Source: Pithys albifrons albifrons
Lineage: Eukaryota > Chordata > Aves > Passeriformes > Thamnophilidae
Assembly: GCF_047495875.1 (NCBI RefSeq)
Contig: NC_092486.1
Location: 6,011,815-6,075,814 of the forward strand
Direction of reading: 5' to 3'
Length of the DNA stretch: 64,000 nucleotides
Shown: positions 47,521-58,900 of the stretch, one piece after another
How the letters are laid out: the number at the start of each line of letters is the position of its first letter
How positions within the stretch are numbered: the stretch's first letter is position 1
Position numbers and translations under genes: made by a program
The notes under the pieces: generated by a model
The model's input: the letters and a program-made list of their open reading frames with translations, nothing else
Database searches by the model: none
Told to the model about the DNA's origin: nothing

Positions 47521-48425
47521 GGTGCCCGAAATGTCGTCCCTCGGAGAACCCCCTTGGGGACCCCCGGTGCCCGAAATGTCGTCCCTCGGGGAACCCCCTT
47601 GGGGACCCCCGGTGCCCGAAATGTCGTCCCTCGGGGAACCCCCTTGGGGACCCCCGGTGCCCGAAATGTCGTCCCTCGGGGAACCCCCTTGGGGACCCCC
47701 GGTGCCCGAAATGTCGTCCGTCGGGAACCCCCCTTGGGGACCCCCGGTGCCCGAAATGTCGTCCGTCGGGAACCCCCCTTGGGGACCCCCGGTGCCCGAA
47801 ATGTCGACCCTCGGGAGTCCCCCTTGGGGACCCCCGGTGCCCAAAATGTCGTCCGTCGGGAACCCCCCTTGGGGACCCCCGGTGCCCAAAATGTCGACCC
47901 TCGGGAGTCCCCCTTGGGGACCCCCGGTGCCCAAAATGTCGACCCTCGGGAGTCCCCCTTGGGGACCCCCGGTGCCCAAAATGTCGACCCTCAGGAGCCC
48001 CCCTTGGGGACCCCCGGTGCCCAAAATGTCGTCCGTCGGGAACCCCCCTTGGGGACTCCCGGTGCCCAAAATGTCGTCCCTCGGGAACCGCCCTTGGGGA
48101 CTCCCGGTGCCCAAAATGTCGGCCCTCCCCAGCCCCCGCTTCGGGAGCCCTGGCGCCCGAGGCGTCTCCCCTCGGCAGCCCCGCCTTGGAGACCCCCGGT
48201 GCCCGAGGGGTCGCCCCTCGGCAGCCCCCCCTTGGGGAGCCCCGGCGCCCAAGGTGTCGCCCCTCAGCAACGCCCCCTTCGGGGACCCCCGGGGCCCGAG
48301 CTGTCGTCCCTCGGCGACCCTCCTTGGGGACCCCTAGTGCCTGAAATGTCGTCCCTGGGACAACCCCCTTGGGGACCCCCGGTGCCCGAAATGTCGTCCC
48401 TCGGACAACCTCCTTGGGGACCCCA
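47521..48425 (+). repeat. 45-bp tandem repeat array, 20 units
   Basis: Units begin with GGTGCCCGAAATGTCGTCCC and end with CCTTGGGGACCCCC. The first 13 unit starts (47,521 to 48,061) are exactly 45 bp apart, with no indel. Units starting at 48,106, 48,152, 48,199, 48,244, 48,291, 48,336 and 48,381 are more diverged and vary by 1-2 bp. Proximal units have GCCCGAAATG and later ones GCCCAAAATG, so variants are clustered. Because 45 is divisible by 3, several frames stay open (287-352 codons, period 15 residues). There is no start context or other support for a protein. Confidence 0.93.
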
Positions 48426-49715
48426 GAGACCCCCAGAGACCCCCCCCAGGGACACCCAGAGACCCCAGAGATTCCCAGACACTCCCAGGGACACCCAGGG
48501 ACCCCCCAGGGACCCCCAGGAAGCTACAGAGATCTCCCAGAGAACCCCCAGTTTCCCCCAGAGTCCCCCAAAGACTGTCAGAGACCCCCAAACACCCCAG
48601 GGACCCCCATAGACCCACAGACACCTCCCAGGGTCTCCCAGACGCCCCCAGGGACCCCCCAGAGACCCCCAGAGACTCTCAGAGACCCCGCAGGGACCCC
48701 CAGAGAGCCCACTGGGACTCCCCAGGGACCCCCAGAGAACCCCCCCAAGACCCCCAGGGACACCCCCAGACCCACAGGGACCCCCAGAGACCCCCCCATA
48801 GATCACCAGAGACCACCCAAGGACCCCCACAGACCCCCAGACACCCCCAGAGACTCCCAGGGGCCCCCAGAAACTCCCAGAGACCCCTCAGGGACCCCCA
48901 GAGACTCCCAGACACCCCAGAGACTCCCAGAAACCCTCAGAGACCCCCCAGGGACCTCTAGAGACCCCAAAGATTCCAAGAGACCCCCAGAGACCCCCAC
49001 GGACCCCCCAGGGACCACCAGAGACCCCCCAGAGACTCTCAAAGACCTCCAGGGACTCCCAGACAACCGCTGAGACCCACCAGGGACCCTCAGATGCCCC
49101 CAGAGACCCCCAGACCCCTCCAGGTACCCCCAGACACCCACAGAGACCCTCCAGAGACCCCCAGAGACTCTCAGAGATCCCTCAGGGACCTCCCAGGGAC
49201 CCCCAAGGACCCCCCAGGGACCCTCAGAGATCTCCCTGTGACCCCCCAAGAATGCCCCTGGGGATCCCCTGGGACCACCCAGAAACCCCCAGACATCCCC
49301 AGAGACTCCCAGAGAACCCCCAGAGACCCCCCAGGGACCCTCAAACACCCCCAGAGACTCCCAGAGACCCCCAGAGACACTCAGGGAACCCCAGGGACCC
49401 CCAGAGACCTCCCAGAGACGCCTCCGAGACCCCCCAGGGACCCCCATAGACCCCCAGAGATCACGAGAGACCCCCCAGGGACCCGTCCAGAGATCCCCAG
49501 ACACCCCTCCGAGACCCCCAGCGACTCCCAGGAACCCCATGGACCGACGCTGGGACCACCAGAGAACCCAAGGGACCCCCAGGAATCCCCCATAGATCCC
49601 CCAGAGAACTCTATACATCCCCCAGAGACTTCTAGAGACACTCAGAGACTCTCTAGAGACACCCAAAGACCCCCCCAGACACACCCCAGTGACCCCCAGA
49701 GCCCCACAAGGAATC
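48426..49715 (+). repeat. C-rich minisatellite, distal block
   Basis: About 1.3 kb of degenerate CAGAGACCCC / CAGGGACCCC units. Stretches match the proximal C-rich block in order: the AGGAAGCTACAGAGATCTCC marker near 48,520, the CTGTGACCCCCCAAGAATGC region near 49,235 (compare about 47,182) and the GACGCCTCCGAGACCCCCCA region near 49,418 (compare about 47,313). Frames up to 304 codons on either strand are repeat artefacts. Confidence 0.9.
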
Positions 49716-49936
49716 ATTAACCCTAGAAAAGGAGCAATCGCTTTCTGTCCTGGCCCTTTTTTCCTGGCAGGAATCTTCGTCCGTCCGGAATTCTGGGCTG
49801 AAAAATGGCACTTTCCCGGACCTGCACGTGGCCCGTGCCGTCGAGCTTTGCGCCCAGGGAAAAGGCGGCAGCCTTTGGCTCTCAGGTGCCAATGATGGGG
49901 CCCTATTGACCCTAGAAAAGGAGCAATCGCTTTCTT
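49716..49936 (-). repeat. First 189-bp satellite unit, inverted
   Basis: This is about 1.2 units of the 189-bp element in reverse orientation relative to the rest of the array. The plus strand here reads ACCCTAGAAAAGGAGCAATC, TCTTCGTCCGTCCGGAATTC, TTTCCCGGACCTGCACGTGG and TTTGGCTCTCAGGTGCCAAT. Orientation switches at about 49,936-49,942, where TCGCTTTCT meets TTCGCAGAAAGTGCC. The inverted unit and its forward neighbour could form a long stem. Confidence 0.93.
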
Positions 49937-49941
49937 TCGCA

Positions 49942-52900
49942 GAAAGTGCCATTTTTCAGCCCAGAATTCCGGACGGACGAAGATTGCTGCCAGGAAAAGA
50001 GTGCAAGGACAGAAAGCGATTGCTCCTTTTCTAGGGTCAATAGGGCCCCATCATTGGCACCTGAGAGCCAAAGGCTGCCGCCTTTTCCCTGGGCGCAAAG
50101 CTCGACGGCGCGGGCCATGTGCAGGTCTGGGAAAGTGCCATTTTTCAGCCCAGAATTCCGGACGGACGAAGATCCCTGCCAGGAAAAGAGGGCCAGGACA
50201 GAAAACGATTGCTCCTTTTCTAGGGTCAATAGGGCCCCATCATTGGCACCTGAGAGCCAAAGGCTGCCGCCTTTTCCCTGGGCGCAAAGCTCGACGGCGC
50301 GGGCCACGTGCAGGTCCGGGAAAGTGCCATTTTTCAGCCCAGAATTCCGGACGGACGAAGATTGCTGCCAGGAAAAAAGGGCCAGGACAGAAAGCCATTG
50401 CTCCTTTTCTAGGGTCAATAGGGCCCCATCATTGGCACCCGAGAGCCAAAGGCTGCCGCCTTTTCCCTGGGCGCAAAGCTCGACGGCGCGGGCCACGTGC
50501 AGGTCCGGGAAAGTGCCATTTTTCAGCCCAGAATTCCGGACGGACGAAGATTGCTGCCAGGAAAAAAGGGCCAGGACAGAAAGCCATTGCTCCTTTTCTA
50601 GGGTCAATAGGGCCCCATCATTGGCACCCGAGAGCCAAAGGCTGCCGCCTTTTCCCTGGGCGCAAAGCTCGACGGCGCGGGCCACGTGCAGGTCCGGGAA
50701 AGTGCCATTTTTCAGCCCAGAATTCCGGACGGACGAAGATTGCTGCCAGGAAAAAAGGGCCAGGACAGAAAGCCATTGCTCCTTTTCTAGGGTCAATAGG
50801 GCCCCATCATTGGCACCCGAGAGCCAAAGGCTGCCGCCTTTTCCCTGGGCGCAAAGCTCGACGGCGCGGGCCACGTGCAGGTCCGGGAAAGTGCCATTTT
50901 TCAGCCCAGAATTCCGGACGGACGAAGATTGCTGCCAGGAAAAAAGGGCCAGGACAGAAAGCCATTGCTCCTTTTCTAGGGTCAATAGGGCCCCATCATT
51001 GGCACCCGAGAGCCAAAGGCTGCCGCCTTTTCCCTGGGCGCAAAGCTCGACGGCGCGGGCCACGTGCAGGTCCGGGAAAGTGCCATTTTTCAGCCCAGAA
51101 TTCCGGACGGACGAAGATTGCTGCCAGGAAAAAAGGGCCAGGACAGAAAGCGATTGCTCCTTTTCTAGGGTCAATAGGGCCCCATCATTGGCACCTGAGA
51201 GCCAAAGGCTGCCGCCTTTTCCCTGGGCGCAAAGCTCGACGGCGCGGGCCACGTGCAGGTCCGGGAAAGTGCCATTTTTCAGCCCAGAATTCCGGACGGA
51301 CGAAGATTGCTGCCAGGAAAAAAGGGCCAGGACAGAAAGCGATTGCTCCTTTTCTAGGGTCAATAGGGCCACATCATTGGCACCTGAGAGCCAAAGGCTG
51401 CCGCCTTTTCCCTGGGCGCAAAGCTCGACGGCGCGGGCCACGTGCAGGTCCGGGAAAGTGCCATTTTTCAGCCCAGAATTCCGGACGGACGAAGATTGCT
51501 GCCAGGAAAAAAGGGCCAGGACAGAAAGCGATTGCTCCTTTTCTAGGGTCAATAGGGCCCCATCATTGGCACCCGAGAGCCAAAGGCTGCCGCCTTTTCC
51601 CTGGGTGCAAAGCTCGACGGCGCGGGCCACGTGCAGGTCCGGGAAAGTGCCATTTTTCAGCCCAGAATTCCGGACGGACGAAGATTGCTGCCAGGAAAAA
51701 AGGGCCAGGACAGAAAGCCATTGCTCCTTTTCTAGGGTCAATAGGGCCCCATCATTGGCACCTGAGAGCCAAAGGCTGCCGCCTTTTCCCTGGGCGCAAA
51801 GCTCGACGGCGCGGGCCACGTGCAGGTCCGGGAAAGTGCCATTTTTCAGCCCAGAATTCCGGACGGACGAAGATTGCTGCCAGGAAAAAAGGGCCAGGAC
51901 AGAAAGCCATTGCTCCTTTTCTAGGGTCAATAGGGCCCCATCATTGGCACCCGAGAGCCAAAGGCTGCCGCCTTTTCCCTGGGCGCAAAGCTCGACGGCG
52001 CGGGCCACGTGCAGGTCCAGGAAAGTGCCATTTTTCAGCCCAGAATTCCGGACGGACGAAGATTGCTGCCAGGAAAAAAGGGCCAGGACAGAAAGCCATT
52101 GCTCCTTTTCTAGGGTCAATAGGGCCCCATCATTGGCACCTGAGAGCCAAAGGCTGCCGCCTTTTCCCTGGGCGCAAAGCTCGACGGCGCGGGCCACGTG
52201 CAGGTCCGGGAAAGTGCCAGTTTTCAGCCCAGAATTCCGGACGGACGAAGATTGCTGCCAGGAAAAAAGGGCCAGGACAGAAAGCCATTGCTCCTTTTCT
52301 AGGGTCAATAGGGCCCCATCATTGGCACCCGAGAGCCAAAGGCTGCCGCCTTTTCCCTGGGCGCAAAGCTCGACGGCGCGGGCCACGTGCAGGTCCGGGA
52401 AAGTGCCATTTTTCAGCCCAGAATTCCGGACGGACGAAGATTGCTGCCAGGAAAAAAGGGCCAGGACAGAAAGCCATTGCTCCTTTTCTAGGGTCAATAG
52501 GGCCCCATCATTGGCACCCGAGAGCCAAAGGCTGCCGCCTTTTCCCTGTTCGCAAAGCTCGACGGCGCGGGCCACGTGCAGGTCCGGGAAAGTGCCATTT
52601 TTCAGCCCAGAATTCCGGACGGACGAAGATTGCTGCCAGGAAAAAAGGGCCAGGACAGAAAGCCATTGCTCCTTTTCTAGGGTCAATAGGGCCCCATCAT
52701 TGGCACCCGAGAGCCAAAGGCTGCCGCCTTTTCCCTGGGCGCAAAGCTCGACGGCGCGGGCCACGTGCAGGTCCGGGAAAGTGCCATTTTTCAGCCCAGA
52801 ATTCCGGACGGACGAAGATTGCTGCCAGGAAAAAAGGGCCAGGACAGAAAGCCATTGCTCCTTTTCTAGGGTCAATAGGGCCCCATCATTGGCACCCGAG

Positions 52901-55900
52901 AGCCAAAGGCTGCCGCCTTTTCCCTGGGCGCAAAGCTCGACGGCGCGGGCCACGTGCAGGTCCGGGAAAGTGCCATTTTTCAGCCCAGAATTCCGGACGG
53001 ACGAAGATTGCTGCCAGGAAAAAAGGGCCAGGACAGAAAGCCATTGCTCCTTTTCTAGGGTCAATAGGGCCCCATCATTGGCACCCGAGAGCCAAAGGCT
53101 GCCGCCTTTTCCCTGGGCGCAAAGCTCGACGGCGCGGGCCACGTGCAGGTCCGGGAAAGTGCCATTTTTCAGCCCAGAATTCCGGACGGACGAAGATTGC
53201 TGCCAGGAAAAAAGGGCCAGGACAGAAAGCCATTGCTCCTTTTCTAGGGTCAATAGGGCCCCATCATTGGCACCCGAGAGCCAAAGGCTGCCGCCTTTTC
53301 CCTGGGCGCAAAGCTCGACGGCGCGGGCCACGTGCAGGTCCGGGAAAGTGCCATTTTTCAGCCCAGAATTCCGGACGGACGAAGATTGCTGCCAGGAAAA
53401 AAGGGCCAGGACAGAAAGCCATTGCTCCTTTTCTAGGGTCAATAGGGCCCCATCATTGGCACCCGAGAGCCAAAGGCTGCCGCCTTTTCCCTGGGCGCAA
53501 AGCTCGACGGCGCGGGCCACGTGCAGGTCCGGGAAAGTGCCATTTTTCAGCCCAGAATTCCGGACGGACGAAGATTGCTGCCAGGAAAAAAGGGCCAGGA
53601 CAGAAAGCCATTGCTCCTTTTCTAGGGTCAATAGGGCCCCATCATTGGCACCCGAGAGCCAAAGGCTGCCGCCTTTTCCCTGGGCGCAAAGCTCGACGGC
53701 GCGGGCCACGTGCAGGTCCGGGAAAGTGCCATTTTTCAGCCCAGAATTCCGGACGGACGAAGATTGCTGCCAGGAAAAAAGGGCCAGGACAGAAAGCCAT
53801 TGCTCCTTTTCTAGGGTCAATAGGGCCCCATCATTGGCACCCGAGAGCCAAAGGCTGCCGCCTTTTCCCTGGGCGCAAAGCTCGACGGCGCGGGCCACGT
53901 GCAGGTCCGGGAAAGTGCCAGTTTTCAGCCCAGAATTCCGGACGGACGAAGATTGCTGCCAGGAAAAAAGGGCCAGGACAGAAAGCCATTGCTCCTTTTC
54001 TAGGGTCAATAGGGCCCCATCATTGGCACCCGAGAGCCAAAGGCTGCCGCCTTTTCCCTGGGCGCAAAGCTCGACGGCGCGGGCCACGTGCAGGTCCGGG
54101 AAAGTGCCATTTTTCAGCCCAGAATTCCGGACGGACGAAGATTGCTGCCAGGAAAAAAGGGCCAGGACAGAAAGCCATTGCTCCTTTTCTAGGGTCAATA
54201 GGGCCCCATCATTGGCACCCGAGAGCCAAAGGCTGCCGCCTTTTCCCTGGGCGCAAAGCTCGACGGCGCGGGCCACGTGCAGGTCCGGGAAAGTGCCATT
54301 TTTCAGCCCAGAATTCCGGACGGACGAAGATTGCTGCCAGGAAAAAAGGGCCAGGACAGAAAGCCATTGCTCCTTTTCTAGGGTCAATAGGGCCCCATCA
54401 TTGGCACCCGAGAGCCAAAGGCTGCCGCCTTTTCCCTGGGCGCAAAGCTCGACGGCGCGGGCCACGTGCAGGTCCGGGAAAGTGCCATTTTTCAGCCCAG
54501 AATTCCGGACGGACGAAGATTGCTGCCAGGAAAAAAGGGCCAGGACAGAAAGCCATTGCTCCTTTTCTAGGGTCAATAGGGCCCCATCATTGGCACCCGA
54601 GAGCCAAAGGCTGCCGCCTTTTCCCTGGGCGCAAAGCTCGACGGCGCGGGCCACGTGCAGGTCCGGGAAAGTGCCATTTTTCAGCCCAGAATTCCGGACG
54701 GACGAAGATTGCTGCCAGGAAAAAAGGGCCAGGACAGAAAGCCATTGCTCCTTTTCTAGGGTCAATAGGGCCCCATCATTGGCACCCGAGAGCCAAAGGC
54801 TGCCGCCTTTTCCCTGGGCGCAAAGCTCGACGGCGCGGGCCACGTGCAGGTCCGGGAAAGTGCCATTTTTCAGCCCAGAATTCCGGACGGACGAAGATTG
54901 CTGCCAGGAAAAAAGGGCCAGGACAGAAAGCCATTGCTCCTTTTCTAGGGTCAATAGGGCCCCATCATTGGCACCCGAGAGCCAAAGGCTGCCGCCTTTT
55001 CCCTGGGCGCAAAGCTCGACGGCGCGGGCCACGTGCAGGTCCGGGAAAGTGCCATTTTTCAGCCCAGAATTCCGGACGGACGAAGATTGCTGCCAGGAAA
55101 AAAGGGCCAGGACAGAAAGCCATTGCTCCTTTTCTAGGGTCAATAGGGCCCCATCATTGGCACCCGAGAGCCAAAGGCTGCCGCCTTTTCCCTGGGCGCA
55201 AAGCTCGACGGCGCGGGCCACGTGCAGGTCCGGGAAAGTGCCATTTTTCAGCCCAGAATTCCGGACGGACGAAGATTGCTGCCAGGAAAAAAGGGCCAGG
55301 ACAGAAAGCCATTGCTCCTTTTCTAGGGTCAATAGGGCCCCATCATTGGCACCCGAGAGCCAAAGGCTGCCGCCTTTTCCCTGGGCGCAAAGCTCGACGG
55401 CGCGGGCCACGTGCAGGTCCGGGAAAGTGCCATTTTTCAGCCCAGAATTCCGGACGGACGAAGATTGCTGCCAGGAAAAAAGGGCCAGGACAGAAAGCCA
55501 TTGCTCCTTTTCTAGGGTCAATAGGGCCCCATCATTGGCACCCGAGAGCCAAAGGCTGCCGCCTTTTCCCTGGGCGCAAAGCTCGACGGCGCGGGCCACG
55601 TGCAGGTCCGGGAAAGTGCCATTTTTCAGCCCAGAATTCCGGACGGACGAAGATTGCTGCCAGGAAAAAAGGGCCAGGACAGAAAGCCATTGCTCCTTTT
55701 CTAGGGTCAATAGGGCCCCATCATTGGCACCCGAGAGCCAAAGGCTGCCGCCTTTTCCCTGGGCGCAAAGCTCGACGGCGCGGGCCACGTGCAGGTCCGG
55801 GAAAGTGCCATTTTTCAGCCCAGAATTCCGGACGGACGAAGATTGCTGCCAGGAAAAAAGGGCCAGGACAGAAAGCCATTGCTCCTTTTCTAGGGTCAAT

Positions 55901-58900
55901 AGGGCCCCATCATTGGCACCCGAGAGCCAAAGGCTGCCGCCTTTTCCCTGGGCGCAAAGCTCGACGGCGCGGGCCACGTGCAGGTCCGGGAAAGTGCCAT
56001 TTTTCAGCCCAGAATTCCGGACGGACGAAGATTGCTGCCAGGAAAAAAGGGCCAGGACAGAAAGCCATTGCTCCTTTTCTAGGGTCAATAGGGCCCCATC
56101 ATTGGCACCCGAGAGCCAAAGGCTGCCGCCTTTTCCCTGGGCGCAAAGCTCGACGGCGCGGGCCACGTGCAGGTCCGGGAAAGTGCCATTTTTCAGCCCA
56201 GAATTCCGGACGGACGAAGATTGCTGCCAGGAAAAAAGGGCCAGGACAGAAAGCCATTGCTCCTTTTCTAGGGTCAATAGGGCCCCATCATTGGCACCCG
56301 AGAGCCAAAGGCTGCCGCCTTTTCCCTGGGCGCAAAGCTCGACGGCGCGGGCCACGTGCAGGTCCGGGAAAGTGCCATTTTCAGCCCAGAATTCCGGACG
56401 GACGAAGATTGCTGCCAGGAAAAAAGGGCCAGGACAGAAAGCCATTGCTCCTTTTCTAGGGTCAATAGGGCCCCATCATTGGCACCCGAGAGCCAAAGGC
56501 TGCCGCCTTTTCCCTGGGCGCAAAGCTCGACGGCGCGGGCCACGTGCAGGTCCGGGAAAGTGCCATTTTTCAGCCCAGAATTCCGGACGGACGAAGATTG
56601 CTGCCAGGAAAAAAAGGCCAGGACAGAAAGCCATTGCTCCTTTTCTAGGGTCAATAGGGCCCCATCATTGGCACCCGAGAGCCAAAGGCTGCCGCCTTTT
56701 CCCTGGGCGCAAAGCTCGACGGCGCGGGCCACGTGCAGGTCCGGGAAAGTGCCATTTTTCAGCCCAGAATTCCGGACGGACGAAGATTGCTGCCAGGAAA
56801 AAAGGGCCAGGACAGAAAGCCATTGCTCCTTTTCTAGGGTCAATAGGGCCCCATCATTGGCACCCGAGAGCCAAAGGCTGCCGCCTTTTCCCTGGGCGCA
56901 AAGCTCGACGGCGCGGGCCACGTGCAGGTCCGGGAAAGTGCCATTTTTCAGCCAGAATTCCGGACGGACGAAGATTGCTGCCAGGAAAAAAGGGCCAGGA
57001 CAGAAAGCCATTGCTCCTTTTCTAGGGTCAATAGGGCCCCATCATTGGCACCCGAGAGCCAAAGGCTGCCGCCTTTTCCCTGGGCGCAAAGCTCGACGGC
57101 GCGGGCCACGTGCAGGTCCGGGAAAGTGCCATTTTTCAGCCAGAATTCCGGACGGACGAAGATTGCTGCCAGGAAAAAAGGGCCAGGACAGAAAGCCATT
57201 GCTCCTTTTCTAGGGTCAATAGGGCCCCCATCATTGGCACCCGAGAGCCAAAGGCTGCCGCCTTTTCCCTGGGCGCAAAGCTCGACGGCGCGGGCCACGT
57301 GCAGGTCCGGGAAAGTGCCATTTTTCAGCCCAGAATTCCGGACGGACGAAGATTGCTGCCAGGAAAAAAGGGCCAGGACAGAAAGCCATTGCTCCTTTTC
57401 TAGGGTCAATAGGGCCCCATCATTGGCACCTGAGAGCCAAAGGCTGCCGCCTTTTCCCTGGGCGCAAAGCTCGACGGCGCGGGCCACGTGCAGGTCCGGG
57501 AAAGTGCCATTTTTCAGCCCAGAATTCCGGACGGACGAAGATTGCTGCCAGGAAAAAAGGGCCAGGACAGAAAGCCATTGCTCCTTTTCTAGGGTCAATA
57601 GGGCCCCATCATTGGCACCCGAGAGCCAAAGGCTGCCGCCTTTTCCCTGGGCGCAAAGCTCGACGGCGCGGGCCACGTGCAGGTCCGGGAAAGTGCCATT
57701 TTTCAGCCCAGAATTCCGGACGGACGAAGATTGCTGCCAGGAAAAAAGGGCCAGGACAGAAAGCCATTGCTCCTTTTCTAGGGTCAATAGGGCCCCATCA
57801 TTGGCACCCGAGAGCCAAAGGCTGCCGCCTTTTCCCTGGGCGCAAAGCTCGACGGCGCGGGCCACGTGCAGGTCCGGGAAAGTGCCATTTTTCAGCCCAG
57901 AATTCCGGACGGACGAAGATTGCTGCCAGGAAAAAAGGGCCAGGACAGAAAGCCATTGCTCCTTTTCTAGGGTCAATAGGGCCCCATCATTGGCACCCGA
58001 GAGCCAAAGGCTGCCGCCTTTTCCCTGGGCGCAAAGCTCGACGGCGCGGGCCACGTGCAGGTCCGGGAAAGTGCCATTTTTCAGCCCAGAATTCCGGACG
58101 GACGAAGATTGCTGCCAGGAAAAAAGGGCCAGGACAGAAAGCCATTGCTCCTTTTCTAGGGTCAATAGGGCCCCATCATTGGCACCCGAGAGCCAAAGGC
58201 TGCCGCCTTTTCCCTGGGCGCAAAGCTCGACGGCGCGGGCCACGTGCAGGTCCGGGAAAGTGCCATTTTTCAGCCCAGAATTCCGGACGGACGAAGATTG
58301 CTGCCAGGAAAAAAGGGCCAGGACAGAAAGCCATTGCTCCTTTTCTAGGGTCAATAGGGCCCCATCATTGGCACCCGAGAGCCAAAGGCTGCCGCCTTTT
58401 CCCTGGGCGCAAAGCTCGACGGCGCGGGCCACGTGCAGGTCCGGGAAAGTGCCATTTTTCAGCCCAGAATTCCGGACGGACGAAGATTGCTGCCAGGAAA
58501 AAAGGGCCAGGACAGAAAGCCATTGCTCCTTTTCTAGGGTCAATAGGGCCCCATCATTGGCACCCGAGAGCCAAAGGCTGCCGCCTTTTCCCTGGGCGCA
58601 AAGCTCGACGGCGCGGGCCACGTGCAGGTCCGGGAAAGTGCCATTTTTCAGCCCAGAATTCCGGACGGACGAAGATTGCTGCCAGGAAAAAAGGGCCAGG
58701 ACAGAAAGCCATTGCTCCTTTTCTAGGGTCAATAGGGCCCCATCATTGGCACCCGAGAGCCAAAGGCTGCCGCCTTTTCCCTGGGCGCAAAGCTCGACGG
58801 CGCGGGCCACGTGCAGGTCCGGGAAAGTGCCATTTTTCAGCCCAGAATTCCGGACGGACGAAGATTGCTGCCAGGAAAAAAGGGCCAGGACAGAAAGCCA

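Noticed and set aside
47521..48425. Equating the 45-bp array with the known avian 41-bp microchromosomal repeats
   Set aside because: Unit length differs and I could not confirm sequence similarity without a search.
46176..49720. Proline/arginine- and glycine-rich frames of 200-361 codons
   Set aside because: They follow 45-bp and roughly 10-bp repeats in several frames on both strands, so their openness is compositional.
49912..57025. Giant frames of 2,152-2,359 codons that look like repetitive proteins
   Set aside because: They are tandem reads of a 189-bp monomer lacking stops in three frames, occur on both strands over the same DNA, and break at every indel. No start context, domain or splice evidence.
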